Below are positions 43,001 through 49,780 of a DNA stretch of 64,000 nt, piece after piece. The stretch's first letter is position 1; each line of letters opens with the position of its first letter. The position numbers were made by a program, and so were the translations under genes. A model generated the notes under the pieces. It did no database searches. It was not told where the DNA came from and worked only from the letters and a program-made list of their open reading frames with translations. Origin of the DNA: Apoda limacodes (lineage: Eukaryota; Arthropoda; Insecta; Lepidoptera; Limacodidae); NCBI GenBank assembly GCA_946406115.1, contig OX291544.1, positions 18,927,521-18,991,520 on the forward strand. The letters run 5' to 3'.

Positions 43001-43892
43001 TACAAGACTTGAAATTTAAGAATGACTACTAATACCATAGGAGAAATCTTTTTAAAGTTTCACAAAGCCGACATAAAGAGTAAGATAATATTGAGTCGGC
43101 TATATTGAGTAAATAAATTTGGCCACTATCTGTACACTTGAACGAAAAGGTATTAAAAAATCCTATGCAACGATACCACCAACAAGGGTGCGAAAAAAAT
43201 CTTTATTTCTATCTCGTGTTCTGCTATGTAGAGCCAACCTTAAATTATTATTTTTATTTCATTTTAAAACAGTATGACAAAAAAATAACATTTTTGTAAA
43301 TTTTTATCAGAATTTATGGTAAGATAGGTACTAAAATTATAAAGCATAGGTAGGTACGTATAATACTTACGGATGAATGGGCATTACATACAAAACTGTA
43401 AGCGTTTCGTTTTTGCCATTTGGCTACACTGTCCAAAAATAAGCCCCCTTATATCCGGTATAAGGTCTCTTCCGGTGAGGCAAACAACACGATCACAAGT
43501 AGGTATGACTTACTTTGCCAAAGAGTTTTGTTAATGACAGCAGATTTATGTATGTACCGAATAAAAATAAAACTTCAACGTCACACAACTATAAATAATA
43601 GGTCTTATTTTGTTTTAAACTGCTAATTTTTACCTGAAACAGAGGGTGCTGAGGAACTCTCCATAAAGGACACCAAGGCCAGTACCAGGGTCCTTAAAAT
43701 ATCCAAAAAGTTTTTTTATTAATTTCACTAAGTTAAGATTAATTGTTTAGTTCTTTCTGAAATACCTGATGGCATGGTATAATTTGCCGCTCCAAAATCT
43801 TGAAGTGAATCGTTCTCAGCAGACCAAGAAAAATTATTTTCAGAAATTTCTAAGAATTCTGGTTTTGTACCTGATAATCCACTATGCCCCAT
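21859..43892 (-). CDS. Popeye domain-containing protein (POPDC/Bves-like), whole gene
   Basis: Eight exons (43892-43766, 43692-43634, 41537-41453, 39972-39791, 39525-39394, 39021-38914, 23699-23405, 22082-21859) join in consistent phase to 1212 nt, or 403 residues plus stop. Popeye proteins are membrane-bound cAMP-binding proteins with three transmembrane helices, best known from muscle. The short N-terminus has three N-glycosylation sequons (residues 20, 27, 37), matching the extracellular N-terminus of the family. Transmembrane segments fall near 62-75, 83-103 and 109-128. The Popeye domain runs about 130-310 with the conserved MRPVKFDPELEEVY (130-143), GEAYAMQNLTKTDRLGLLLSG and FLDSPEF (213-219). 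The C-terminal tail is acidic and disordered. Every intron begins GT and ends AG. The first Met (43892) is chosen as the earliest in-frame ATG after a good acceptor at 43925; a 5' non-coding exon further right is likely. Confidence 0.9.
23118..23381. mobile_element. 264-bp MITE with TA target duplication
   Basis: The ends are AAAGGGTCCTTAGACGAT (23118) and its inverse ATCGTCTAGGGACCCTTT (to 23381), with one mismatch. TA flanks both ends (23116-23117, 23382-23383). It has no ORF, and internal words TCGTCTAGG and CAAGCATT recur. It lies in Popeye intron 7, 22 bases past the exon 7 donor. Confidence 0.8.
23405..23699 (-). CDS. Popeye gene exon 7
   Basis: It follows the acceptor CATGACAG (23700-23707). 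It begins VSIIAASSCRYLYWQRSSLE and continues VVSTLIARDITTKLYAMN, the end of the Popeye domain (family pattern: VT-x-A, C-x-Y-x-W, then the IG(K/N)DI-x-KLY helix). A basic/proline-rich linker follows. I chose the donor GTCAGT at 23404-23399, because only this gives the phase that opens exon 8; an overlapping GTACAT donor would put a stop in exon 8. Confidence 0.9.
24133..25096. mobile_element. TIR element with 28-bp ends
   Basis: The left end TGTAGGGGAGAACAGGGTAA then TGGGAGCC (24133-24160) is inverted at 25069-25096, with four mismatches. Internal sequence repeats pieces of the end (ACCCGACAAATGCGG then CTAATGAGAGCC near 24330; GCTCCCATTGCCCGACGG near 25052). No transposase is recognised in about 960 bp, so it is non-autonomous. 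It lies in Popeye intron 6. No clear target duplication was found. Confidence 0.75.
25549..25922 (-). repeat. 'CCGTCCGTC' family repeat, type 1, inverted copy
   Basis: On the plus strand it begins ACCGGACAAGTGCGAGTCGG, the inverse of the family terminus. It ends GGGTATGGAACCCTAAAAA, the inverse of the family start. It contains GATACAGCCCGGTGGCAGAC and the ACGTTTGTTGTATGGGAGCC word. Confidence 0.8.
26440..26590 (+). repeat. LINE 3' UTR fragment
   Basis: It reads GGGTCGGCAACGCGCGAGTA, GGTGTTGCAAACATCCAAAG and CATCGGGCGGACCGTAGGCT, ending in an A-run. This is the 3' UTR family of the LINE at 14650-15955, opposite orientation, 5'-truncated. Confidence 0.65.
26591..28190. other. Intronic stretch, mostly unassigned
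   Basis: AT-rich intron 6 sequence. 27405-27500 is a relic of the repeat at 3815-3940 (GGAGAGGCTTAAGCCCCTGC). 27818-27926 has an exon-like look but no supporting partner exon. Confidence 0.3.
28197..28246 (-). repeat. Solo terminus of the 'CCGTCCGTC' families
   Basis: GCAAAGTGCGAGTCGGACTC then GAACACCGAGGGTTCCGTACC: only the shared end of the repeat families remains. A similar solo end is at 56535-56581. Confidence 0.65.
28840..29200. repeat. Unclassified moderately GC-rich repeat-like block
   Basis: GC-rich words such as CCCGCGAAGTATTAGG, AGCGCTCCTGAAGCCATCCC and GCTGACGCCGGGTTTCAGG stand out from AT-rich flanks. No ORF. It looks like a decayed LINE segment, but no motif proves it. Confidence 0.3.
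29935..30735 (+). repeat. Retroelement 3'-tail repeats, several partial copies in a row
   Basis: TTTGCCCGCGGCTCTGCCCG opens the block. Words such as GTTTGCTATAGCAAGCT, TTATTCCCGCGG and AGCCTATGTCCTTC recur two or three times, and the block ends ACTTTCATCCTTATAATATT then AATGGGATA. Inverted relics are at 41690-41960, 42180-42290 and 59940-60235. This is a very common lepidopteran tail, probably RTE-like (recalled family knowledge). It is non-coding here. Confidence 0.6.
31155..31975 (-). pseudogene. Decayed LINE reverse transcriptase
   Basis: Minus strand, with many stops and shifts. Recognisable blocks in order are the LDLS-x-AFD palm motif with YDLLWGKLGRRG (about 31950-31880), the CHIDDT...NNINYAD catalytic area (about 31690-31650), the NTNKSELMVFR and PPVCLNGFSL blocks, and FKHLGHVITEDLK with ERGALSVRSNMLA (to about 31390). 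The order and spacing are those of the RT palm and thumb of insect non-LTR elements. The clade is not decided. The original element is 5'-truncated and old. Confidence 0.75.
32725..32980. repeat. Dispersed repeat, copy 2 (see 1-265)
   Basis: Shares with 1-265, in the same orientation, TTCAAATGTCGATTTCTTTT, GCGGGCCGCTCTCTG and CGTAGCATGTTTGAAAAAAT. Confidence 0.5.
33062..33112. repeat. Perfect 22-bp hairpin with 7-nt loop
   Basis: GATTTCGTTCAAAACAATTT then CT, loop CACCAAC, then the exact reverse complement. It lies just outside the inverted-arm element that follows. Confidence 0.9.
33130..35995. mobile_element. Element with long imperfect inverted arms
   Basis: The left arm (about 33130-33600) and right arm (about 35580-35995) are inverted relatives. 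Paired landmarks are GGAAGCATTTTGGGGTATTT with its inverse at 35960-35990, AGGGATGCAAAATTA with its inverse at 35843-35857, GATCGACTGAT with its inverse, and TCTGGAGTACCTGATG with its inverse at 35617-35632. Each arm also repeats a 'GGAGTAC(C/T)TGA' unit internally. The roughly 2 kb centre holds a SINE (34755-35026) but no transposase. Confidence 0.55.
34755..35026 (-). repeat. tRNA-derived SINE, nearly full length
   Basis: The head (35026-34953, minus) has A box CAGCCTAGTTGGTAGTG and B box GGGTTCGCTTCC. The body then leads to TTTGTATCCGTTGTCTGGTA, CCCATAACACAAGCTTTACT, 'TTTGGGGCTAGACGGCGCTG' and a TATTTATTTATTTC tail. It has the structure of a pol III-driven SINE, and the 3' half is a sequence I recognise as widespread in Lepidoptera. 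Partial copies lie at 57991-58052 and 58385-58475. Confidence 0.85.
36508..36927 (+). repeat. 'CCGTCCGTC' family repeat, type 1, upstream of SOD
   Basis: It runs from TTTTTAGGGTCCCGTACCCA to GTCCGACTCGCACTTGGACG. Its right end is about 170 bases from the SOD start codon, so it forms the distal part of the SOD upstream region. Confidence 0.85.
37059..37063 (+). promoter_or_regulatory. Candidate arthropod initiator (TCAGT) for SOD
   Basis: TCAGT lies 36 nt before the ATG, in unique sequence between the repeat at 36508-36927 and the ORF. No TATA box is seen 25-30 nt before it. TCAGT is the common arthropod initiator, but a 5-base match is weak alone. Confidence 0.3.
37099..37617 (+). CDS. Secreted Cu/Zn superoxide dismutase
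   Basis: 172 residues, uninterrupted. Converts superoxide to oxygen and hydrogen peroxide. Residues 1-17 (MFYSLFLCLTTIVVING) form a signal peptide, so the product should be secreted. All metal ligands are visible: His61 and His63 (GFHIHE), bridging His77 (AHFNP), His85, His94, Asp97 (RHVGDLGN) and His136 (VLHAQEDD). The disulfide cysteines are Cys71 and Cys162, and the active-site arginine is Arg159 (GNAGARLAC). Length fits a signal peptide plus the usual 153-residue domain. Oddities are LHAQEDDLGLGEHE where most relatives have VHADEDDLGRGGHE, and His-rich HEHRH (90-94). It lies inside intron 6 of the minus-strand Popeye gene. The start is the first ATG of the frame, directly before the signal peptide. 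Confidence 0.95.
   Translation: MFYSLFLCLTTIVVINGETRVAIANLMTSKIAGRILFTETDEGVHVTGSITGLEAGKYGFHIHELGDVSTCDATGAHFNPEGNNHGGREHEHRHVGDLGNVEFTGTENAVASIDFVDKKISLTGQNNILGRALVLHAQEDDLGLGEHETSLTTGNAGARLACAVIGLLENIK
37659..37664 (+). terminator. Candidate poly(A) signal of SOD
   Basis: AATAAA, 42 nt after the stop codon. A second AATAAA lies at 37792-37797. Confidence 0.55.
37930..38225 (+). repeat. 'ACCGACTTCAAAAAAGGAGG' family repeat
   Basis: Starts AACCGACTTCAAAAAAGGAG and carries TTTTTAGTGTACGAGAAAAA and CAACCGGGTTCAAAAAGATG. It starts about 130 nt past the second SOD poly(A) signal. Confidence 0.65.
38265..38400 (-). repeat. LINE 3' UTR fragment
   Basis: CAGGCAAACGAACGGTCACC, CTTGCAGCACCGGGGGCATA and GAGTTGCCGACCCTTTAAAA are the family words of the 14650-15955 LINE end, same orientation, 5'-truncated. 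Confidence 0.65.
38500..38790 (-). repeat. Probable tRNA-derived SINE
   Basis: Minus strand: TGGTGGCCTAGGGGTTTC resembles an A box and GGTGCGAGCCCC a B box about 40 nt later. The tail contains GGACTATGGCCCAAATTACC and CTAACAGTGGGGAGGTATG, like the repeat at 3815-3940. An 83-codon open frame across it is incidental. Confidence 0.5.
38914..39021 (-). CDS. Popeye gene exon 6 (DSPE motif)
   Basis: After acceptor TTTGACAG, 36 codons from VNVMSGHQFLHP to ATIDEKFK carry FLDSPEF, the phosphate-binding-cassette motif of Popeye proteins (usually DSPEW). The donor is GTTTTT. The next exon lies 15.2 kb away; FK followed by VS in exon 7 corresponds to the family FQVT motif. Confidence 0.92.
39394..39525 (-). 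CDS. Popeye gene exon 5
   Basis: After acceptor TTGACAG, 44 codons: VSRLQFKRMVSPDFAHVM, then LHAGEAYAMQNLTKTDRLGL and LLSGK before GTAAAA. This is the N-terminal half of the Popeye domain (family pattern: VS-x-x-QF-K-L, G-x-x-YA-x-E-x-x-T-x-x-D-x-L-x-LLLSG). Confidence 0.95.
39791..39972 (-). CDS. Popeye gene exon 4
   Basis: Starts after acceptor TTCCATAG with GT completing a glycine. Encodes FMLYSIWAWHVICSPDAFSW, a third membrane helix, then MRPVKFDPELEEVYNTLFEP and FR before GTAAGT. Among the most conserved parts of Popeye proteins. Confidence 0.96.
40505..40563. repeat. Perfect 19-bp inverted repeat
   Basis: AACCTTATTTGTTCTAAAA (40509-40527) is exactly inverted at 40541-40559 with a 13-nt loop. 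In Popeye intron 3. Confidence 0.85.
40655..40910 (+). repeat. Retroelement 3'-tail repeat
   Basis: GTAAGCGTGGTGATAAATAG, TTCCTCGATAAATGGGCTAT, CCGACCAGTAGTTCCTGAGA and CTTCAGCTTTATATATTAGT: a better-preserved relative of 3486-3640. Confidence 0.6.
40915..41385 (-). repeat. 'ACCGACTTCAAAAAAGGAGG' family repeat containing a foldback MITE
   Basis: It contains TTTTTAGTGTACGAGAAAAA, AACCGGCTTAAACCGATAA, AAAGATGCACTAAAAAGTTA and AAAAATCTGATCTGAAAT. The block 41168-41325 is an inserted foldback element, and the family word CAGATCAGATTTTTGG resumes after it. 41030-41090 gives the uninterrupted form of the site into which the LINE at 14650-15955 was inserted in another copy. Confidence 0.65.
41168..41325. 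repeat. Foldback element, arms about 65 bp
   Basis: GGAGCCTTATTAGGAACAGT then CTCGAGCTATTC on the left is inverted on the right as GAATAGCTCGAGACTGTTTC then CAATAAGCTCCC. The inner AAAATGTATAAAAGT pairs with ACTTTTGTACATTTT. Confidence 0.8.
41453..41537 (-). CDS. Popeye gene exon 3
   Basis: After acceptor TTTTTTTAG: LSNMLFVASYCAPSTKKGQL then WMHTILMF, ending with one base of a glycine codon before GTAAGT. It holds the first membrane helix and the start of the second. Both phases match the neighbours. Confidence 0.95.
41690..41960 (-). repeat. Retroelement 3'-tail repeat, inverted
   Basis: AAATCCCTATAGCTACAGCT, TGGCTATAGCAAACTTCC and GCCGATAACCCAAAATAGCG are the inverse of the words at 29935-30735. 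A shorter relic is at 42180-42290. Confidence 0.6.
43634..43692 (-). CDS. Popeye gene exon 2 (59 nt)
   Basis: After the acceptor ATATTTTAAG, the exon reads GA (completing glycine) then PWYWPWCPLWRVPQHPLFQ, and GTAAAA follows. The Trp/Cys-rich segment with H-x-x-FQ just before the first membrane helix is typical of Popeye proteins. The intron before it is only 73 bases. Confidence 0.88.
43766..43892 (-). CDS. Popeye gene exon 1 (first coding exon)
   Basis: From ATG at 43892, the exon reads MGHSGLSGTKPEFLEISENN and continues FSWSAENDSLQDFGAANYTM then PS plus one base, before GTATTT. Three sequons (NFS, NDS, NYT) fit the glycosylated extracellular N-terminus. The frame is open back to an acceptor CTATTGACAG at 43925, so the real exon may begin at 43924 with an upstream non-coding or coding exon. 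Confidence 0.75.
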
Positions 43893-43924
43893 AGCTAAAT
43901 AAGCATTTAAATCTATTTTATTTT

Positions 43925-44940
43925 CTGTCAATAGAAACAGGCTGTTATAAAATCAATACATGCGCGCCTTAGACTGTTTTGACATTTTTCTATCTCTTTC
44001 CTCCTTCCTAGTAATGTTTATCATGTTGGCAGTGTCACAGAGTGTAAACTGGATCTTTTCTCTTTATTCTTTCGTTGGCAAAATATTGTCTCAATATTTA
44101 ATTTATGAACTACTATTAGTAGTTAGAGTATAATATATAATATAATACCAATAGTAGAGCAATGATAAGTATGATAACTTTTATTTATGTACACTAATGT
44201 TACGATAGAGTTGGGTAGGTACCAAAGTTTAACAAGCGATTTTATTTTTAGCTGCTTACTGTTTTTTATGATTTAATTTTTTTATATAAAAGCTTACAAT
44301 ACATAATGACGTGTTGTAAAGTATTATAAGTTTTTGAATGGTTAGTTAAGACACAATGTAATAATATACAGTGGTATATACCGTGGGTCATTCATTCAAA
44401 ATCTAATTTAAATATAATATAATTTAAAATTATAATAAAGTATAATAATTACGATTTCCAATCTATACTTAAGTCACAATAGGCACATACTGACCTATAA
44501 ATATTATTATTAGGGTTCCGTATTTAGTAATAATATCTGTAGCTCAAGATTGGCCGATAATGTCTTAAATCTTAAATTCTTAACTTTATTTTAACCTTTA
44601 TTTATTATCTGTAACTATGAGCATATTAATTTTATTTGAATTTGTTTTGCCTTGGTAATTTAATTACTTGAGAAGCTAACTTCCCACCTGTTATTTATTT
44701 TATGTTTCTTTGTTTGTTCTCTATTTTCCTAAAGATGTCATTTTTATAATGATTGCCATGAATCTTTGGAACACATTGTGGCGGCGATAAACATTTGTTA
44801 AAAAGGTGCTGCATGTATCAGTTTTAGCAAATGAGTTTATTGGAACGTATAACTTTGTAAGATAAACAAGATGTAGAGGTTCTTAGTTTATTAAACATTC
44901 AATAGCATTTTATTCTGCGGGACATTGACTGAACGCGAGC
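43925..44940. other. Upstream region of the Popeye gene, no assigned feature
   Basis: Very AT-rich, with short TATAATA-type runs (44130-44150, 44410-44450). The Popeye promoter should lie here or further right, but I see no distinctive element. Confidence 0.3.
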
Positions 44941-45372
44941 GTGTGAGAGGACACACGCGCCGCTGCTCGCGCTCGCTACTCGCTACTTTGATCTTACCGA
45001 CACAAGTAGGATACAAGAGAACATGCGCTGCCAACGAAAAGTGGTAAGCCGACCCAAGTGGCCTCTTGTCACCCTCGAACTTGTCGCACTTATCAGCAAT
45101 CGCCTTTAGGCTACATGGTCAGTGTGAATTGCGGGCATAAGATGTACATACTTAATATTCGATCGATTGTCGTTCGTTACGCGGTTGCAAAAGGACGTGT
45201 TTTGTTCCTAAGCAAAAATATTAAATATTAGATAACTATATATTGTTTTACTCTTCATTGTAAAATAAACCTTGTTCAAACAAACTACGATACTTATTGC
45301 ATAACCGGGGGTTGTAGCACTACATTCGTGAACAAGAACTGGTGTCGCACAGTATATGTAAAATAGTCAGAC

Positions 45373-46254
45373 ATGTTTCGTTCTCCTCAAGACGAGGGCA
45401 AGTCATCGTCCCTCTCGGATTTAACTAATACAGAACGATATACAGAACAAAATCCTATCCTTGGACGTAAAAAAAAGCAGTCATGGGATAGAGAAGAAGG
45501 GTCATCCTTTAGATCAGAGATACTGGAAGTAATCAGAGAACTTAAACAATGTCAAGAAAGTAAATTTGATAAACTAACAGAAATCGTTGTAGAACTAAAA
45601 AAACAAAATGAAGAAATTTTGGCATTAAATAACAAATTAGAGAAAAAAATGGAAAATATTACAAAAGAATACGATGAAATGAAAGTTACAGTTTCAAAAA
45701 TATCAAAGGAATATCAGACAGCAATAATTAAAATAAATAGCTTAGAGGAAGAAGTTGAAGAGCTGTTAAGAAATCAGGTGGCAACCACAATTGAAGTAAA
45801 AAATGTTCCCATGAACAATAAAGAAGATGTTACAGAGATTGTAGGTGCACTACACTCATTACTGGACCTCAAAATTAATTCAAATGATATTCGTCAAGCA
45901 TTCAGGATGAAAAACAAAAACAATTCAATAATAATAGAGTATCAAACACAAACTTTGAGAAAAAATGTAATGATAGCAGCAAAAAAAGCCAACAAATCGA
46001 AAAGATTAAATACTACAACTATGGGCTTTAAAGAACAAGTGAATCCTATTTATATTAACGAAAAACTTACATCTAAAATGCGAAAGCTGCACTATTTAGC
46101 TAGAGATCTCGTAAAAAAATACGGCTATAAATTCTGTTGGATATCAAACGGAAGAGTTCTAGTCAGAAAAACCGAAGACAGTCCTGCAATAATTATTAAA
46201 TCTAAAGAACAAATTGAGGAATTACACACGGAAAACCCTGTAGAAAAGCTATGA
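45373..46254 (+). CDS. LINE ORF1 protein with coiled coil and FP-like C-terminal domain
   Basis: 293 residues. An acidic/serine-rich head is followed by a long coiled coil (about 50-140; many Leu/Ile/Lys heptads, ELKKQNEEILALNNKLEKKM). Then comes a folded segment (about 140-200, VKNVPMNNKEDVTEIVGALH) resembling the RNA-binding region of L1/CR1-type ORF1s. The basic C-terminal segment (about 205-290) reads NPIYINEKLTSKMRKLHYLA, then YGYKFCWISNGRVLVRK. This last pattern is the FP-type domain that Pfam groups with the baculovirus FP protein and with many insect retroelement ORF1s. Likely function is RNA binding and particle formation. Intact. Confidence 0.85.
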   Translation: MFRSPQDEGKSSSLSDLTNTERYTEQNPILGRKKKQSWDREEGSSFRSEILEVIRELKQCQESKFDKLTEIVVELKKQNEEILALNNKLEKKMENITKEYDEMKVTVSKISKEYQTAIIKINSLEEEVEELLRNQVATTIEVKNVPMNNKEDVTEIVGALHSLLDLKINSNDIRQAFRMKNKNNSIIIEYQTQTLRKNVMIAAKKANKSKRLNTTTMGFKEQVNPIYINEKLTSKMRKLHYLARDLVKKYGYKFCWISNGRVLVRKTEDSPAIIIKSKEQIEELHTENPVEKL

Positions 46255-46570
46255 CTATGCTTAAGAAATACTTTTCCTCAATCAGAAATAAAAATCCTAT
46301 TAGGTAATGTAATTATTATATCTATTCTTAACTGTTCTGCTACCTTTCTATTTATGATAATATTTTTTGTTTACTTAATACTCTTAATTCTAAGTTATAA
46401 TGGTAAATACTCAAACAATAACACACATACTTACATACACTTAACCTCACTAGCTATACACTCAATAACAATAACACAATTATGGACATATTGCATCGAG
46501 CTTGTACAAAAATTCACCTTAACTGCTGTGAAAAAAACTTTATATAATATAATATTACACAGATGGTATA

Positions 46571-47638
46571 ATGGCAGACTTAGATAATGTATACTCTGAC
46601 ATTGACAAAACTGTCAATGCCGGCACAGCAGTTGTGGAGGACGTACCCGAACGATGCAAAAATCATATTTACAAAACTGAAAATACATTTAATATCATAG
46701 TTCAAAATATTCGCAGCATAAACCACAATTTTGATGACTTTAATATACTGTTAGACAGACTAGGTATCAATGAAGACTTGATTATTCTCACAGAATGTTG
46801 GCTCTCTAAAACGAACAATATACCCAATATGCAAGGTTTCAATACGCATGCAACAACAAGACGTATTAATCAAAATGACGGGATTGTAATTTACATTAAA
46901 AAACAATATCAATTCGAAGTATTTGAACCTGCTTATGCTAATGAAATGAACTGTCTAATACTTACATATAAAAAAGATATTGCGGTTGTATGTTTATACA
47001 GACCGCCATCCTTTCCAAACATCGATGTTTTTTTAAATTCACTGAACTTTATTCTTATTCAATTAAAAGACTATAAAAAAATAATTTTGACTGGAGATAT
47101 AAACATAAACACAATAAATGAAATGAGTGACAACCGATCAACAAACTACCTTAATCTGCTTGCTTCATTTGGGCTACTACCATCACATAACTTACCAACA
47201 AGAGGAGATAGTTGCTTAGACCACTGCTTTGTAAAAACAAAAAATCTGACAAAAACTGTTGTTTGTACCACTACAATCACCGACCATTACTCTTTAATCT
47301 TATCGATTCATAACGGACCACCAAAAAACATAAAAAAAATACCCCAAATAAAAAAAGTGGATTACAGTGCTGTTATAAATGAGCTGTCAACAATCGACTG
47401 GGAAGATTGTCTTCAAAAGCCACATCCTAATGAAGCCACAGATGAGTTTATCTCCATGATCTTGAGATGTATCCAAAAGTTTACTACGTACGTTACCATA
47501 CCTAGAATTAAACGAAATCTAAAACCATGGATAACAGAAGGATTAATTAGATGCATACGAAATCGCGACAGACTAAACAAAAAAAGAAAGAAAGATCCGG
47601 AAAAACACAATACTGAACATTACCTACTTAAGATATAG
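46571..47638 (+). CDS. LINE ORF2, endonuclease part (before frameshift)
   Basis: 355 residues. Apurinic-type endonuclease: IVQNIRSINHNFDDF (metal Asn), LIILTECWLSKT (Glu), GIVIYIK, AVVCLYRPPS, ILTGDININ (Asp/Asn), SCLDHCF and TTITDHYSLIL (terminal Asp-His) are all present in order. The domain nicks target DNA for target-primed reverse transcription. After the domain come a basic linker and a premature TAG at 47636-47638. The frame beginning upstream of 47655 continues the protein in phase without loss, so a single-base length change near 47620-47635 splits ORF2. Confidence 0.9.
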   Translation: MADLDNVYSDIDKTVNAGTAVVEDVPERCKNHIYKTENTFNIIVQNIRSINHNFDDFNILLDRLGINEDLIILTECWLSKTNNIPNMQGFNTHATTRRINQNDGIVIYIKKQYQFEVFEPAYANEMNCLILTYKKDIAVVCLYRPPSFPNIDVFLNSLNFILIQLKDYKKIILTGDININTINEMSDNRSTNYLNLLASFGLLPSHNLPTRGDSCLDHCFVKTKNLTKTVVCTTTITDHYSLILSIHNGPPKNIKKIPQIKKVDYSAVINELSTIDWEDCLQKPHPNEATDEFISMILRCIQKFTTYVTIPRIKRNLKPWITEGLIRCIRNRDRLNKKRKKDPEKHNTEHYLLKI

Positions 47639-47654
47639 AAACACCTGTAATAAA

Positions 47655-49523
47655 ATGTTAAGAAATCTTAAGAATGACTATTTTAAAACTGAATTACAAA
47701 AAAATAAAAACAACTTAAAGAAACAGTGGGAAAGTATTAAACAAATCTGTTATTTAAAAAGTGATAAAATACCAAATACTGAACTACTAAACCTACAGCC
47801 TAGCCCAGTGGAATCCCTAAATAACATAAATTTATATTTTACAAATGTAGGAACTAAATTAGCCAATGACATACTGTTGAATAGCAAGGAAAATGAAAGA
47901 AACACGTATAGGAAAAGATTATTTAATAACCGTTGCATGAATTCTTTTGTATTACTACCGACCGATAAAGATGAAATCAAGCTTATAATAAGATCGCTTA
48001 AAAATAATGAGTCAAGTGGATGGGACGGCATTCCAACAAAATTATTTAAGCTTGGTATAGATATTTTATCTGCACCTATAGCTACTCTCTGCAACAGATG
48101 TTTTGAGCTTGGAATCTTTCCTAACTCGTTAAAAAGGTCTATAATTATCCCAGTATACAAAGCAGGAAGCAGAGACAGTGTCGAAAACTACAGGCCAATA
48201 TCACTTCTACCCACCCTCTCAAAAATCTTTGAAAAAATAATAAAAAACCAACTAGTACATTATCTAGAAGTGAATAATCTGCTATCGACTAATCAATATG
48301 GATTCAGAAAATTTATATCAACAAATGATGCACTAGAAAATCTTTGTACAACAATCACCAATACTTTAGATAACAATAAAAAAAGTCTTGGCATATTTCT
48401 GGACCTAGCTAAAGCATTCGACACTGTCTCTATACCACTGCTTTTAGACAAACTTGATGTCTACGGTATACGTGGAACTCAACACAAACTCTTAAGAGAC
48501 TATCTAACAAATAGAAAACAAGTAGTTAGAATAGGAGATTATTTAAGCGAAGAAAAATCTATTGAATTTGGTGTGCCACAGGGAAGTATTCTAGGGCCGA
48601 CACTGTTTTTAATGTATATAAATGATTTGTGTCAAATATCTCTTCAAGGCGGACATGTAATAACATTTGCAGATGACACGGTTCTTTTGTTCAAGGGAAA
48701 CACTTGGGAAGACGTTAGTTCAGTTGCTAGTAAGGGCTTCGATAAAGTTAACATATGGCTAAAAAATAACCTCCTAACCCTAAATACTAAGAAAACTAAG
48801 TTCATTACATTTAGCATAAGACCGTATTCGCAGCCTACACAGAGTACTATAAACATTAAAGCTCATGTATGTCCTGAACGCAATGAAAACTGTAACTGTC
48901 CACTTATAACACATACTTCTTCACTGAAATATCTTGGCATAATAATAGATAAAAACCTAAGCTGGAAAGAACATACACTGCTACTGTCGAACCGAATCAG
49001 GAAGTTAATATATATATTTAAAACCCTTAGACACGTTTGTGACAGAAAACAACTAATATCAACATATTATGCACAATGCCAATCACTACTGAGTTACTGT
49101 GTAAGTTCTTGGGGTGGATGCAACAAATCGAACCTCATTTCATTAGAAAGAACACAAAGAGCTGTTTTAAAGGTTATGTTTTTTAAGCATTACAGATTCT
49201 CAACTACACATATCTATAAAACTGCAGAAGTTCTAACTGTCAGACAACTGGTTTTACTATCCATCATTCTAGATCAGCATAAGAAAGCCAGTAAAAAAGT
49301 AATAAAACGGAGAAAAGATAAAATATTCCAAATCCCTCAGTGCAAAACTAAATTTGCACAAAAACATAAACAATTTATAGGACCCTATGTATATAACACA
49401 TTATGTAAAAATATACCATGTCTTAATGAAAAAAAATCCAATGCTTGTAAAAAACTAGTAACATGCTACCTGAAAAGTCTGAACTACAATGAAACAGAAC
49501 TATTAATCAAACCTATTATATAA
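47655..49523 (+). CDS. LINE ORF2, reverse transcriptase part (after frameshift)
   Basis: 622 residues open. RT motifs in order: NESSGWDGIPTKLFKLG, ENYRPISLLPTLSKIFEK, NQYGFRKFISTNDALE, GIFLDLAKAFDTVSIPLLLD (first Asp), FGVPQGSILGPTLFLMYIND, VITFADDTVLLF (catalytic Asp pair) and LKYLGIIIDKNLSWKEH. The thumb and a C-terminal region with Cys/His-containing blocks follow (HVCPERNENCNCPL). The stop is TAA at 49521-49523. The enzyme domain is complete; only its link to the endonuclease is lost. The Met at 47655 is simply the first in the frame, not a genuine start. Confidence 0.92.
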   Translation: MLRNLKNDYFKTELQKNKNNLKKQWESIKQICYLKSDKIPNTELLNLQPSPVESLNNINLYFTNVGTKLANDILLNSKENERNTYRKRLFNNRCMNSFVLLPTDKDEIKLIIRSLKNNESSGWDGIPTKLFKLGIDILSAPIATLCNRCFELGIFPNSLKRSIIIPVYKAGSRDSVENYRPISLLPTLSKIFEKIIKNQLVHYLEVNNLLSTNQYGFRKFISTNDALENLCTTITNTLDNNKKSLGIFLDLAKAFDTVSIPLLLDKLDVYGIRGTQHKLLRDYLTNRKQVVRIGDYLSEEKSIEFGVPQGSILGPTLFLMYINDLCQISLQGGHVITFADDTVLLFKGNTWEDVSSVASKGFDKVNIWLKNNLLTLNTKKTKFITFSIRPYSQPTQSTINIKAHVCPERNENCNCPLITHTSSLKYLGIIIDKNLSWKEHTLLLSNRIRKLIYIFKTLRHVCDRKQLISTYYAQCQSLLSYCVSSWGGCNKSNLISLERTQRAVLKVMFFKHYRFSTTHIYKTAEVLTVRQLVLLSIILDQHKKASKKVIKRRKDKIFQIPQCKTKFAQKHKQFIGPYVYNTLCKNIPCLNEKKSNACKKLVTCYLKSLNYNETELLIKPII

Positions 49524-49548
49524 TTAGATATCAGTATACAAATAAAAC

Positions 49549-49562
49549 ATACACACACACAC

Positions 49563-49601
<39 letters not shown>

Positions 49602-49621
49602 CACACACACACGCGCACTCA

Positions 49622-49696
<75 letters not shown>

Positions 49697-49780
49697 AACA
49701 CACACACACGCGCACACACACACACACACACACACGCGCGCACACACAGACACACACACACACACACACACACACAAGTT
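49549..49780. repeat. (CA)n microsatellite in the LINE 3' UTR
   Basis: About 230 bases of CA repeats interrupted by CACGCG, CACT and CACAGA variants, starting 25 bases after the ORF2 stop. Confidence 0.97.
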
